Shown here piece after piece: positions 28,315 to 41,022 of a DNA stretch of 64,000 nucleotides (positions are counted from its first letter, which is position 1; each line of letters starts with the position of its first letter). A program made the translations under genes and the position numbers. The stretch spans positions 1,674,001 to 1,738,000 of the forward strand of contig NC_026502.1 in the NCBI RefSeq assembly GCF_000182925.2. Reading direction: 5' to 3'. The notes beneath the pieces are model-generated. The model did not search any database. It was given only the letters and a program-made list of their open reading frames with translations, and was not told where the DNA came from. This stretch comes from Neurospora crassa OR74A. Its lineage: Eukaryota; Ascomycota; Sordariomycetes; Sordariales; Sordariaceae.

Positions 28315-31300
28315 TGTTGAGGGAGGGCAGTACCGGTCACTACTGAAAAAATCCGTTGATGGATACGGATGTAGAATGACTTTTTCCTTTGTTGTTCCTG
28401 CTTCTGTCTGTTGTCTGTCTCTATTTTTTTTTTTTTTTCTTCACTGGGTACCAGGGCTTTGGATACCTACAGTTCGATATCTACAAACGGCCTACTACTC
28501 TTCGAATAGCTATGGATGGATGTCTGACTTTTGGGTTTCATGACGGGCGGTCGGTTTCCCTTGGTCTTTTGCTTTGAGTGGCTACCCCTCTTGTCCTCTG
28601 CTTCATGGACAGCAGCTGTCTTATCTTTACTGGCATCTGTCTGCCATTGTACGATTATAGGTTTAACGAAGATAATAAATGATGGTTACTAATGAGGTAC
28701 GTCCTTGCATGCCCTTTGGGTGTTAGTGCTCTTTCATGTTTTTTGAAGGCCGGGTTGATTTTTCGGATATAATCTCGAAAGCGTTCAACCAGGACACTCG
28801 ATGTTTTCGCCTTGCGGCGTGTCGCTCAGGGTCACCATGACAGTCGTTCCTGTCTCTCTGGTTCCAGCAGAATACTATGGTACACCACTGGCTTGCTTAC
28901 TCCCCGGAACTCTTCCAGCCGTCAACCACATATGCCCACGTTGTCAGCCTCAAACCACCCATTATCGCACATTTAGGTCAAATCTCTCTGATTCGCAATC
29001 GCTTTTAAATTATACCTAGGTAGTTGTATTCCTGCTTCCGGCCCCCGCGACTGAAGCTTGCAACTGCAAGAAAAGTACTTGGTCACGGCCAGTGCTTTGA
29101 CAGGAGGAAAGAGCACCCCACTCTAACTTTCCATCTTCAGGAATTCTAGACTTGGCTTGGCGACGGGGGAGCATTCCTCTTTTCTGAACCGCAATCATGC
29201 TACCTACCTAGGTAGAGGTACTAAGGTACATTTGACTCTCTCTGATCGATCCAACGCACCGACTTTCAGTACACGTTCATTCGTACTTCTTTTCTAGACG
29301 ATGTTCAACCGTCTACCCACATGCCCATGTCGCTGGTTCCCGAGCCTCCAAGAATCACAGGCTTGAATAAGCGAATGCCTCCAGGTTTATTGCTATATAT
29401 TGGGTATGCTTATCCCTATGCTCTGCGGCCGTTTCATCCATCTCTCTTGATGCCTAATGTCTCCCTCTTCCGCTCCTCATAGGCCTACAGGCGCAAGTCA
29501 GTGAATCACCACCAACCATCGTGGTCACTGTTCGTCCGCTCGTCCGTCAGCTTGGCCCATCAGTACCTCGATGCCACCTTGGCTAGCCACAGCTGCCCCC
29601 CAACATCATACTCTGGGACTGTTCCATCAGTTCACGGCGTTTGACCATCTTCCTTCCCATACTCGATCGCTAGGACGTTCACTGCGAGCCTGCTATCTGG
29701 CCTGACAGGCCTGTAACCGCCCTTCCGATACACGTAGCGATACCAAACCTTATCGAACTTCTCGAAGAGTGATCCATACTAGCCAAAGCCTGGGGAACTT
29801 CCAAAATCTGGGCCTGCCGAAGTTTGGCGTGGGTCAAGTTCCGATCCTCCCCAGCTACCACGATAGCCCGCATATTCTTGCTTTGGCTAGCTCGAATCAC
29901 AACAGTACACTAAGTCGGGTCATGATCAAGTCAAGTTAGGTCTCCCGGTTTTCTGTGCGCTTCCTTGGCCGTTTGGGTGAAGGTACAGCAGCCCTGGGTT
30001 CGCTTCTCGGTGACAACCGTCACCAAACTGGTGGTGTTGCGGGCAAATCCAAGCTAAAATTTTGGGATCTGCTCGTCTTTCGTTCTTTCGTTCTTCTCTT
30101 TCCTCCTCCTTCTCTCCTCCACGTCGTCGTCCACTTCCTCAAACAATACAACGATAACGACAACAGCGACTACAACGACAAAAGCAGTAACAGTTAGCCA
30201 AGAAATCGTCGCATTACGCTCTTGGGCACCCCAGCTCTCGAGCACAGATAGTTCTCTTTCCTAGAGTCTTGCGTGCCGAAGCCGGCCCGATCACGATAAG
30301 CCAACTATTTTGCTCCTCTGGCGCCATAGCTCTTCTTTTCCCTGTCGGCTACTCGCCAACAACAACATCGGTGTGCAAGATGTCCATTGGAGAGAAGCAT
30401 TTCACTACGTCAGTATACATTTGAGTGGCCCCGTCATCTCCAGGCAAGCGCCCTTCGTTGGGACTCGCTACCGAACAAATTCGGCAAATTGGTGAACCAG
30501 ACATGCATCAGTTCTCCTTTCAGAGCACCCAACGTTCAGCACGACAAGGAGCAGCCACCAGCACATGTGCCACTTCAGCTAGTGAAGCTCTTCGAGATTA
30601 CTCATCGCGCGCAATACTCATACTCGCCAGTGGTTCAATTTACAGGCTTGAAATTTGTTCCATGTGGCTCTGCCAGCATTGTGTGGCCCAGAAAGACAAT
30701 CTTCTGCAAGTCTAGTGTGTCAATCCGGTATATCTGGTCTTTGCAAACACTGACTGCCCTTCGCCAAATTTTCTTCAGCAACCCGTTCTTCTTCCGCATT
30801 CTGGCGGCGTCATGTCACTCAATTCACCATCCTCACCGAACTTGCCAACGAGTTGTCGTCCGTATACCGTTGGCAGAGATTCGAGTAATCGCCGCTGAGT
30901 AACTCGTGGAGGAAAGGAAGTCCCCGGTCCCCGGCCGTCTGTCCACTTTGCAACTTCAGGATGACGCGACGCTGAAGCTTTTGCTTTTCCCTGGGATACC
31001 TATCCTCAACCTCAAGGCATGCAACCTGCGCTTGACGCTGGCCAGAATACAATCAATGCATCCAAAGCAGGCTTTCGAAATCCGGGAAATTCGGAAAAGG
31101 TCAACGCAGGGTTAATGCTTCGCCATGCGCATTTCCCTCGGCATACACGCAGCTAAACGCGATCACCAAACCTTTGACCCTACAAAATCCGCACGCTTAC
31201 ATCTGACCTCTTTTCTGGATTTCCGGAGTTTATACGGTACACACTAGGTGTACAGATCAACCAGACTACGTTTTTACTGGACACGTGGTGTCCAAAATTA

Positions 31301-31733
31301 AGGCGCTCGAATGATTAAGGTACTATAACCTCTGTAAAGTTACTCACGATTGTCTACTCGGCTCCAAATTCGCCCTTTATTTCTACCTGAGCAACCGATA
31401 ACGCCGACCGTGGCAATCAACAACATTAATATCCTGCAAGTTGCTCGCATATCCATCTACGATTTCATTTCCTCACTATTACCAGTACCCTCTCTGTTCC
31501 AATTTCTTTCTCGACATCTGCAGACTTAAACGCCAACAGCAGCAACATATCATCAACTACCACGAAAACCATCTACTGAAAACTATTACTCAGCCCTTCC
31601 TATCCTTCCACAATTTTACAAATTTGCCAGACCACCCTAATCTCTCGAAACTTGGCTTGACCACGCCTCAGGCTTTCTCTAGGGTATCACCAAACAACAA
31701 CACGCGTCGAAAAATATTGCGATACCTGCTACG
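28315..31733. other. Long intergenic region, no convincing gene
   Basis: 3.4 kb with a CTACCTACCTAGGTAGAGGTAC palindrome-like motif near 29200. Plus-strand frames around 30.4-31.0 kb look weakly coding but have no clear start, splice pattern or recognisable family, and could be remnants. The last 300 bp are rich in C/A/T without stops in one frame and are probably the leader of the 31734 gene. Confidence 0.4.
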
Positions 31734-33933
31734 ATGTCACCCAAATCTTCTAAAGCTTTCAAGGTTCCGTTCAGCCTGACGGGTAGCGACTACAAGCTTT
31801 TGTGTGGCTTCATTATCAATAGCGAGAAGATCAAGTATGATCTAGCAAGCGTTACCGAATACATGGGCTCAACAAGTCAACAAAGTACCCAGGTATGTTA
31901 CTTGCTCTGCTATTGCTTGATGTTTGTGTGCTTTGTCCCCCAGAAACATGTCGCCAAACAAAGAAACTTGTAGGGATAGCTCAGCTTCCTTGCTTGTCAC
32001 ATTCCAGTTACTCGACGTACATTCCAGTGAAGCAAGGTTACATTCCATGGTCTTTTTTCCTATCTACACTAAGCCGCCCAGCATCGCAATTTCCAGCAAA
32101 CTCGAATCTTGGTTTCCACTTGAACCCATTCGAATATTTTTCTATCTTTTATTTTTACATCACAATCGATCCCAGATTACGGTCACAATCAAAGATCTTG
32201 CAACTTTTGTCGATCTTATCCTCAAATATTATCCGCGTTCGCATATTGCTCAGCTATTTTGGTATTCCCATGAAATGGATTCGCCGACGGCTGCTATGCC
32301 AAAGCGAACCTCAACGTCAACCAGCTGATCTGGCTTTTGTTTCTATTATCGAGTTGTTTTCTTTCTTCTATTTTGCGAAGCAATTTGACACTGGGTAATA
32401 TTGATGCGTGAAGAACATACACTAATCTTCATGGCAAAATAGATTCGCGTTAATGCACTCTTGAGAAAACTTAGGCGCGATGGTCACGAAATCGCCGAAA
32501 AATTGGATGCGGAGGCCAATGAAGCCATACGGAATGCGGTAGCCCCGGTCTCACACGTTAACCCGCGAAAGCGTGCCCGGGAAGACAACGGACCTGACAA
32601 TGAAAACCACAACGTCAATAACCGCCACAACCCCGGCCTCTCATCGTCTTCTTTGTTTGCGCGAACCCCCAGGCCTGCCCTGCCGCAGCAACAGGACCAG
32701 CAACAACACCATTACCAGCAACCCCAGAAACATCACGAAATCCCTTTCGCTACTTACACCCACGGCTCCCGAGAGTTCCCGGTACCGGCCAAAACCCATA
32801 TGTATGAGACCCCCCCGCCGCCCTACACTCGCCTTGCCACTGCCGGTACTGGGGTGATGATCACTACTCCGGTCATTAACTCGAGCCATGCTGTCAATCA
32901 GGGTATGGGCGTGGGCATGGCCATGGGGTCCCTCTCTGGGGCAGAGAGACTCGGCAACGGATTTCGACAAAGCTTGGACGGTGATGGCTTTCCACTTGGT
33001 ACCCATCATGTTGGAAACGAGTTGACCTTTGGTGCTCCCACTCGCTCAGCTCCCCTGGCCTACTCAAGCGACGCCAGGAACGGTTTTGGGGTGCACGGCA
33101 GCCAGAACAGCAACCGAGTCAACCGTCTAGATGAAGGCTACATGGGAAATGTTGACACGGTAAACGGTAGTGCGATGGGCTTTACTCGGCCTAACAGCCT
33201 GGGCTACAACCTCTCTGTGAATAGCGCGACTTTCTACAACAACAACCTGCGTTTGGGGGATACCTTACCAAGTCTGATGGGCAATGACTTAGCCAACGGT
33301 TTAAACGCAATTCCCGGCAACTCTAGCAATGACGCTGCGGTGGATCGTGGCGTGCAACACAATTCCTTCAACCCTCGCTTCAACCACCCAACTAACTCAA
33401 ACGAATTCTCGGTGAGCGTTCCTATTACCACGGTTCCGCATCCCGTCAAGCCTGTCTTTCAGCCAGGCTTCCAGCCCACCCAGAACTTCCAGGTGCCCGA
33501 CCACCAGATTGTCAACTTGAACGTTGACTTCCTCGGCAAAGATGGAAACCAAAATGGAATCACGGCGGCAGCCACCCAGCCAAATGGAGTACAACCGAAA
33601 GTGACAGTGTCTATCCTCGAGCAACTACCTGTGCCCATACCCATGCCTGCCGCTGAAAAAACGCCCGAACGCATACCTACACTCGTCAATACAGCCGCAA
33701 CTATAGCAGATGCAGACCCGATCATACTCCAGCAGCAGCAGGGGCAAGATCAACCACAGGAGCAACAGCGGGCACCAGAGCAACAGTCTCTTCAAGAGGA
33801 AATAGATTCTTGGGATCCCCTGTTTCACCAGGATCAGGAGCAACTACCGCAGGGAGAGTTCGATTCTGTGGAAGCCCAGGTCTTCTCTGCACTTTCTGCC
33901 GAGGGATATGGTATCGATTACCTGGATCTATAG
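31734..33933 (+). CDS. Large Myb/SANT-like protein with Asn/Gln-rich tail (2 exons)
   Basis: Exons 31734-31892 and 32443-33933, 549 aa. Exon 1: MSPKSSKAFKVPFSLTGSDYKLLCGFIINSEKI (helix 1), YDLASVTEYMG (helix 2), STSQQSTQ, then GTATGT in phase 0. Exon 2 continues IRVNALLRKLRRDGHEI, the end of helix 3, matching QHLQKLRRKEG in the compound locus. The aromatic start of the helices is Tyr instead of Trp. A KRARED nuclear signal and a long low-complexity region follow (Asn, Ser, Gly, Pro, Gln runs), with an acidic Gln/Glu-rich end (FSALSAEGYGIDYLDL), like an activation domain. The 550-bp intron is long; further small exons within it cannot be excluded. Probably a transcription regulator (inference). 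Confidence 0.75.
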
Positions 33934-34583
33934 TGTTAGAAAGTCAGGGATCAGGGTCTCGCTCCGCTCAGCTCATGCAGTGGCAGGAGTCAGCAAGGAG
34001 TATGATGATGGGTTGTTCTCCTATCAGTACCTGCTTCTCTGTTTTCGGCTTTCTGGTTTACGACTTACGACATTACGAATCACGATTTCGATTACGTTGC
34101 GATTACGATTACGAGTACGATTACGATTTCTGGTTCTCAAGCATTTCGTTTTGTTTCATCTCGTCTCGTGTTTGATGTTTGCTTATGGGCGTTGTTGGGC
34201 TTGGCGGATGGGAAATTTGGGATTTGGAGATGCCCAAGGTATAGAACGAGCGTGCCCTAAGGCAATCTAGTGGAAAACCGTATGAATTCGCGGTTTCGGT
34301 TTTTTATTTCCTTTTCGGTTTCACACATCTTTTCATTCAAACGGTTTCGGATCTTACCATGGTTTCTTTTTCAGCGCAGGGCGGCTACTGCTACTCATTT
34401 GCTTTCGCTCACCGGAAAAGACTAGGACATCGCTTTATATCCCAACCCGATGGTCCGAAGTACAAAGAACATTTAGAGCAGGATACCATGAATAAGAACA
34501 AGACGTTATCCCTCTCAGCCCTCCGGGCAATTCTTCGTCGTCCCACGACGGAAAATTTCGACGCTGCAAGAGTGTGCGAAACT

Positions 34584-34715
34584 GCGCGCAACGGCCAAAG
34601 GATGATGCAAGTCCTTGTTGGTCATGGCGGAAGCTAATCTGGCCTCCATGCGCGCAACGGCCAAGGGACGATGCAAATCCTTGTTGGTCATGGCGGAAGC
34701 CAACGTGGCCTTCTG
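34584..34715 (-). repeat. 66-bp tandem duplication, in frame (22 residues)
   Basis: Two direct copies starting at 34584 and 34650. Read on the minus strand both encode LASAMTNKDLHxPLAVAR, differing by few bases, within a frame open from 34817 to 34515. The length being a multiple of three and the frame being kept in both copies suggest former or current coding DNA. I do not recognise the protein. Confidence 0.8.
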
Positions 34716-35526
34716 CTTCTCAATGGCAATCGGCCACTGGGCCTCAGGGCGGTTGGCGTTCTGGGTCCGAAGGGCGCGAAGGCCGCGAAAGGCGTGAAGG
34801 GCCCCCTCCAGCTGCACATAGGTAATGTACCTTTGGTTTGTGTATCGCGGCTCACTTTGACAGGATATCTCTCGAAGACCTCATCTACCTCCCGTCGTCA
34901 ATCCATTTTTTCTTACCGACGTCAACGATCTCTTTCTCGTCAGCGGCCTCAACGATCATGTCGCAGACTTCCTGGTCCTTGTTCCGATGGATTACCTTCT
35001 CGGGAAGATGGCCACGATTATCATGTCCGGCAGATCTCTCCCGTCCAGCCGTCGATCTATCTCGTCTTCGTGGTCCCAGCGATTATATCCCTGACTTCCT
35101 GGTGGTCCAGCTTCTCGGGTAGATGGTTACGGGACGGTCGATCATACGGGCCGAGCCGCCTCACTGTCACACTTGGCGATGGTGGGGCCTGGTGGTTTGG
35201 TAAGGCAGCCTTGTAAGTGAGTGGCTTGGCAAAGGCGTCGATATGTTTCCAACGGCAACGGAGCAACGGCAGATACTAGGTCGTGCAATTTCTGACTCCA
35301 AGGTCAATTCTTGCAGGTCCTCTCCGGACAGTTCTGTTCTTGCAGGTTCTCTCGGGGCAGTTGGTTGGTGTGATTGGCGTTGTTGGCGTTTCCGGTGTTA
35401 GTGGCGCCTTTTAAGAGGGCAGTCCTTGACCGCGTGGTCTCGTGGCCTGATGGCCTGGTGGCCTCGCAAAGACGCTGGTCCCGATCCAACAGCAGGAGCC
35501 CAGGCTAATGTTCTTTCTCCTCCACA

Positions 35527-36093
35527 GACCAGGAAGAGGACAATATCAAGTATATGCTCTTTTCAGCTACTTTCACCAAAGCCGCTCATGGCCTTGCCAC
35601 GACCCAACTCGCCGACCACCATGTGCGACTCCGCGTTGGTTGTGCTAGAAGCACCCATAGCAACATCAAGCAAGACACCATCTGGGCCGAACCCTACCTG
35701 AAGAAACAAGCTTGTCTTGATCTACTCAACACGGTGCCTCCCGGCCGCACCATCATTTCCATCAACAACAACAAGCAAGACGCCATCTGGGCCGAACCCT
35801 ACCTGAAGAAGCAAGCTTGTCTTGATCTACTCAACACGGTACCTCCCGGCCGCACCATCATTTTTGTCAACAACAAGCACGCTGCGGATGAGCTCGACGA
35901 CTTCTTGTTCAACAAGAGAGTTCCAGGGACATACTCGGTCTTCACAATTAACCGACGCAGGAACAGTTCTTACAGGTTTTCTCGGAATGGTCTCGTGAGA
36001 AGTAGAGTTGTCTTAGTCGAACTGAAACAGAAGTTCAGGCGGAGCAACAACGGTGAAGTTCGGGGACCAGTCCGATTTGGGCGCAAAGATTAG
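35527..36093 (+). pseudogene. DEAD-box RNA helicase fragment with in-frame 105-bp duplication
   Basis: An open stretch reads YMLFSATFTKAAHGLA, with the SAT motif (motif III) of DEAD-box helicases in the expected context. Then comes IWAEPYLKKQACLDLL, followed by PPGRTIIFVNNKHAADELDDF, which fits motif IV (VFVxTKxxAxxLxxxL in Ded1-type helicases). The IWAEPYLKKQ...PPGRTII unit is present twice, at 35668 and 35773, offset 105 bp (35 codons). Upstream motifs (Q, I, II) and downstream motifs (V, VI) are absent here, so this is a fragment, not a working helicase. Related pieces lie at 40.6-40.8 and 42.9-43.7 kb. Confidence 0.72.
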
Positions 36094-36689
36094 GCCAACA
36101 CCACGAGTAACACGCTAAGGGCTCCCAAACCATCTGTTAGAGTGGCTGTGGTGGTCATGACTGGCAAGTCATTCGGAAGCTGGATGGTTTGAGTGATCAC
36201 TGGGCCAGCACGCTCACGGTCACACGGGTCCCGTAGGCCGCGAGGCCACATTGGCATTCGTTGCCCTTGTACATGACCACTCTGGCCAGACCATGCAATC
36301 TGTGTGGACGATGGTGCGGCCTGGCGGTAGTCTAGGTTGGCCCAGTGGCCAGTTTGAGGCAAACGCATGGGTTTGCCTGTATCTCCCAGCAACGGAGGGG
36401 CAATACTGAGGTCTTGCACTTTTTCGCCCCAGGATCAATTCTTGCAGGTTCTCCTCTGGGCGGTCCTTGACCATTCCTTGACCACAAAGTTTGGTGAGGT
36501 GAAGGTGGCCGAGGCCAAGCTGGTCCGCGAGAAAGACTGCGCCGAAGCGAATCGGTTGAGGTCTCGCTCTCCGTTTGAAAGATTGGAAAGACCACTGTGG
36601 CCGAAACAAATAGTACGACCGATTCGGTGAGTATACTCCTCGATGTTATCAAGATGCTAATTGTCGGCAGGTCGTCGTTGTCGATGAAA

Positions 36690-36830
36690 GCATTATCGAT
36701 AACAGCGTTGTCAAAGCCGCGTTGTCGAAGCCGGTGTTGTCAAACCCGCGTTGTCGAAGCTGGTGTTATCGAGGCCATTGTTGTTGAAGCCGGTATTGTC
36801 GGTCGTCGTCGTCGTTTGAGCCGTCTCTGT
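36690..36830 (+). repeat. GTTGTCGAAGCCG-type imperfect minisatellite
   Basis: Imperfect 12-24-bp units around GTTGTCGAAGCCGGTGTTGTC, readable as VVEAGVIEAIVVEAG. Probably a remnant of a low-complexity coding segment. Confidence 0.65.
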
Positions 36831-37730
36831 CGCAATCCAAGCCGTTGCTGTCGAAACTGGGGCACATTGCCGACACCACTGTTGTCATCCCTTCTCGGGT
36901 AATATAACAGTTTCTCAATACTACGAAGACAGAGATCATCGTGCGAGGTTTCTACTATAGCTCCTCTTTTGCGCCTCTTCCTGGTGAGGTGGCTTTCGCC
37001 GAAGTCGCGGTGGTTGCAAGTCAGGCCGAGATCATGAATGATGCCATAGACTGATCGGTCAATCCCGCGGCTATGGCTCTGTCGGTTTGACGTTTGCAGC
37101 CTAGAACAACGAAGGCCACTGGGAGAGAAATGCAAGCCTGGCAAGAATACGCTACCGACGCCCGAATTATTACAATTGACGGTCATCGCGACTTAAACGA
37201 CAATAAATAATCCGGCAGGATTAACGGCATTCGCTATTCCTCTCCGGTGAAGGTCGCTTCAATTCTACCAATGAGCAACAAGATCGCATACCGCCAATGA
37301 ATAAATAAGGTCAACGAGCAGATAACTAGACCACCCGACTAACACCGCACTCTCGTCGAGATGCAAAGGCGTTTATTGTCGCCGCGTTCTGCGCTATCAA
37401 CCTTGCCCGTTGAGGTCAAAAGGGCTTTGCTTCCACCACCAGGTTGATTAGCAGCTCATTCACAGGTCCGATTACCACCCTGGATAGCCACGGCGGTATT
37501 TCCCATGGTTCCGGCGGCCACAGCCACGATCCGGTCAGGAAAATGGTACCTCTAACAACACCAACCTGAAAGCCGGTAACCAAATGCAGAACCAGCATGC
37601 GATCGGCCGCCCCGAAGCCCAGTGCCACCAGCGCTTAGAGGCAATCAGAGCCCCCAACACCGATGAGAACGGCACATATGCACCCATCGAGCGGGTCATT
37701 CCGACCAAGCTTGAGAGCTGAGTCGAAGCA

Positions 37731-38086
37731 ACACCATACCACTATGACGAATTTGCCAACCGCGAGACCGACTGGGACAGCCAAGCTCGCATCTACGACT
37801 GGGATGGCGAAGAGGGCTATTCACATCTCTTGACCCTCACCAGCACACCAATCTGGCTGGGCTTCGCTTCCAATACGCGCTTCAACGGCACCAGCACCCC
37901 TCACGGCCATTCCGTACCAGTATGACGAGTTTGCCAATCATGAGACCGACTGGGACAGCCAAGCTCGCATCTACGAGTGGGATGGCGAAGAGGGTGATTC
38001 ACCTCTCTTGACCCTCACCAGCACACCAATCTGGCTGGGTTTCGCTTTCAATGCGCGCTTCAACGGCACCAGCACCAGCACTCCAT
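37731..38086 (+). repeat. 178-bp tandem duplication of a gene fragment
   Basis: Two direct copies, starting at about 37731 and 37909 (offset 178 bp). Each encodes YDEFANxETDWDSQARIY then WDGEEG and LLTLTSTPIWLGF. The offset is not a multiple of three, so the copies are in different frames and the whole cannot be one reading frame. Upstream DNA from about 37.55 kb (MQNQHAIGRPEAQ, TYAPIERVIPTKLES) looks like the preceding part of the same unknown protein. Confidence 0.75.
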
Positions 38087-40152
38087 ATAGCACTGGCACT
38101 GGCACTCCTATCCCACAGCACATTCGTCCATTGTCCGGACATTCTGAGGCTGTCGCTCTCTAGATGGGTTTCAGCCATCCGACGGGTGCCTTCACAACAG
38201 GGGAGGCCAGAATCAGCTTCAAACTTGAGATTATTCGTATCCTCGGAGACATACTGCTGGAGGAAGTCCAGAATAGTCTGGCCCGTCGCCAGGAGACCAT
38301 CTCAAGGAGATTTCCGGTGGGCACAAAGTCGAGATCCTCGTCACGCTCGGTGTAGAAAGAGGAAGCAAGACGTCTTTGGACCAATGCTCTCCTTATAGGT
38401 GGCTTATCTGGTCATGTGGGTACGGTTTGCCATTCCCCGGCGCTGTGAATTTGGGGGCTCAGGTTTAGTTCCCACGAGGGATTGTGGGCGTAAGCTCTAC
38501 GGCCTCTGGCAATGATTTGTTAGACCTGGGTTTGGAGCCAGCCACCATGCGATATGTCCCGCATCCCACTCAGATCTCTCCCTTGGCTCTCAGCAGTGGC
38601 CATTTCTCTTTCCATGATCTAGACTTTGGGATCAACATTGGGCTCCCCGCCTTTCACTTCGACGAGGAGGGAAACTTGGCTTCCTAATTCTCCAGTTCGG
38701 CGCCTCGAATTCGCGACTGCTTCCGAGTCTCGAGAATCATGGACGGGGATGTTACCCAAAAAATACGTCCTCCACTATACTTCCGTTCTATCGGCTTTTC
38801 TAGAGTCCCTCAAATGGTTGTTTTAAATCAAACAATACCGTCTTCCCTAATTCGGCTCGGTCTACTCCTCACGCAACTATCAATCGAGCACTCCATAATC
38901 TTCCAGATAAAGTGGGCTCAGACACAGTTTGGTCTAAGTATTGCGCCGATTAATTCACACCAGACCCCGCGAGCATTTAGCTGTCGTCGACGCCAACTGC
39001 ACAAGGTTCAGCAGGTTGGCAGCTCCAGACTATGGGCAACGACAATATTGCTCCCTGAGCAGGGCGACCAAACTCCTTCACTTCCAGCTCCCGGTACGTA
39101 TTTATGATGTCGATGGCTCTGACCCCAGCGCTAGCATGTCTAAACCTTCTAGTTAGAGTATTGAACGAGTGAATTCACGCCCTACACATTGTCGACCAAA
39201 CGGTAGACCACCTACAGCCCCGGACCGGCGAATTACCAAACAGCCACCATCACCGACAACACCTCACGTACTGGAAAACCAAGCGATAACACAGAACCAG
39301 ACACCTCTTACAACTAACCCTGTTGTTGATACGCCTACTCAGCAGCCAAGCGTTGTCAGGGCATTGAATACTCAAGTACAGCCCCCAATCACTTCTGGCA
39401 ATCTTACCAACCATGGCCTTGGCTGGCTCAAGATGTGCGGCTAGTCCGCTCAGCGCCAGAGAGTTCGTCCATACCAGCTCCTCCTCAGACCTGGCAACCT
39501 GTGCTGTTTTTTTAAGCAATCCGGCCAATCTCAAGTGGCTTAGCTGCGACATGTCAGTTCAGTGCCTATTCTGCCACCTGGAAAAGGCGAGCTTGGTTCT
39601 GAAAGCCAGTTCACTGAGCCAGTGGGGAGGCTGCAAACGGTTGTCGTAAAGTGACTCCACAAATGGGAGTTGGTACACATGGCGGCGTGTCTGTGTGGCT
39701 CTTCCCATGGGAGGTGGCCTGGTGGCTTCACGGGTGGTTGTTCTTGCGATTTCAGAGGAGGTCTAAGAGTTCGCGCGAGGAACACGACGACCAGCCAGAA
39801 GCAGCATCTTGCCAGTGCACCACTGCTCATTTCGCAACAAATCTGAGGCTCGCGCCTGGGTTTCCTCCCCCTACCCCCTAGACTCAAGCTCAGCCTCGAC
39901 CCATATTCAGTCTCAGGGCCTCGACCCGAACATCAAGCCAGAACCATCTCCTACAACAACAGCGGCATGTCCTTCGACGGCACAGTGGCTATCAGCTTTA
40001 CTTATACTCCTAGCTGCTATCAGAAAGCCTTCACTGGAACAGCAAGCGGGCTCGGGTCAAGGTCATGATAGCTCCGGTCACATCGTCGGTAGGTCAGACC
40101 ACGGCGGCAGAAGGGTGCGAAAGGAGGGGAGTCCTTTCCAAAGACATCAGGC

Positions 40153-40443
40153 ATGGAAGACTACTTAGTCCGCTGCCCAAAGTGGATTGAATGTAGCTCG
40201 AAAGAGCATATACTTGATGTTGCCCTATTTCTGGTTCCCGCCAGGGTTTTGTTGGGAAGAAAAAAAATACTAGATCCGAAGACGGGGAATCTCGACAAAA
40301 CACCTGATGTCTTGGACACAACGGAAAGTGAACCCGCCTTGCTGCATCTCGTCCGGATGGTCCACCCGGCCCGCAAAAGGCTGGATCCGAAGAGATTGGG
40401 CGAAACACAGCTTCATACGGCTCTCCCCAATCTCAGGCAATAG
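40153..40443 (+). CDS. Short hypothetical frame in the degenerate region
   Basis: 96 aa from ATG to stop, with plausible coding composition (ILDVALFLVPARVLLGRKK, then ILDPKTGNLDKT and ARKRLDPKRLGETQ). I recognise no family. It lies among broken fragments, so it may itself be a remnant. Confidence 0.2.
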   Translation: MEDYLVRCPKWIECSSKEHILDVALFLVPARVLLGRKKILDPKTGNLDKTPDVLDTTESEPALLHLVRMVHPARKRLDPKRLGETQLHTALPNLRQ

Positions 40444-40633
40444 AATTTAGCTATATACCATCCCTCGATGCCAACTTTTATCGGTCTGTCTTTTGCCTTC
40501 AGCCTTAGACTACTCTACAACGTTAAAATTTGTCGGTCCACCTCAAACGCTCAATCATATCCCAATCATTAGCCATATAGTCAATCACTATATAGCAGAC
40601 ACGGCATATAGCCACGAAGTTACAACGCCCTAG

Positions 40634-40830
40634 GAAGTCGATTAGACGACCGGGAGAGCGATGGGGATGTCGCAGCCTTTCGCGATCTGCTCCATCTGCT
40701 CCCTGATGGGACCGTTATCCATGAGGTCAATGGGTCGGCTCAGGGTGGTCCATGAAGTCGATAAGACGACCAGGAGAAGCGATGAGAATGTCGCAGCCTT
40801 TGGCAGATCGCTCCATGTGCTCTTGGTGAG
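40634..40830 (-). pseudogene. DEAD-box helicase motif Ib fragment, duplicated
   Basis: Minus-strand reading gives KGCDILIASPGRLIDFMDH, the GCDxLxATPGRLxD motif Ib region of DEAD-box helicases. A second, more worn copy lies 120 bp away (40634 versus 40754), giving CDIPIA followed by PGRLIDFL in another frame. No motif II follows. It belongs with the other helicase fragments in this region. Confidence 0.65.
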
Positions 40831-41022
40831 ATGGCCATCAAGGCTTTGGCACTCTCCTGTTACGGCGACTGGCCGAGCTCACTTGCCTTCTTCTCCTCGT
40901 ATTTGCTCGGGTGGTGCCGTTGCCAATGTTGATCTTGGGCTTGACGCGGATCTCATGCGGAAGTCAAGCTCAAGAGTGGGAGTGGGCAGAGCGAGCGAGG
41001 CGGCAACATCGTCATCGTCAAA

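Noticed and set aside
34584-38086. CRISPR-like array from short direct repeats
   Set aside because: Only two copies each, repeats longer than CRISPR units, no regular spacers, and a eukaryotic genome.
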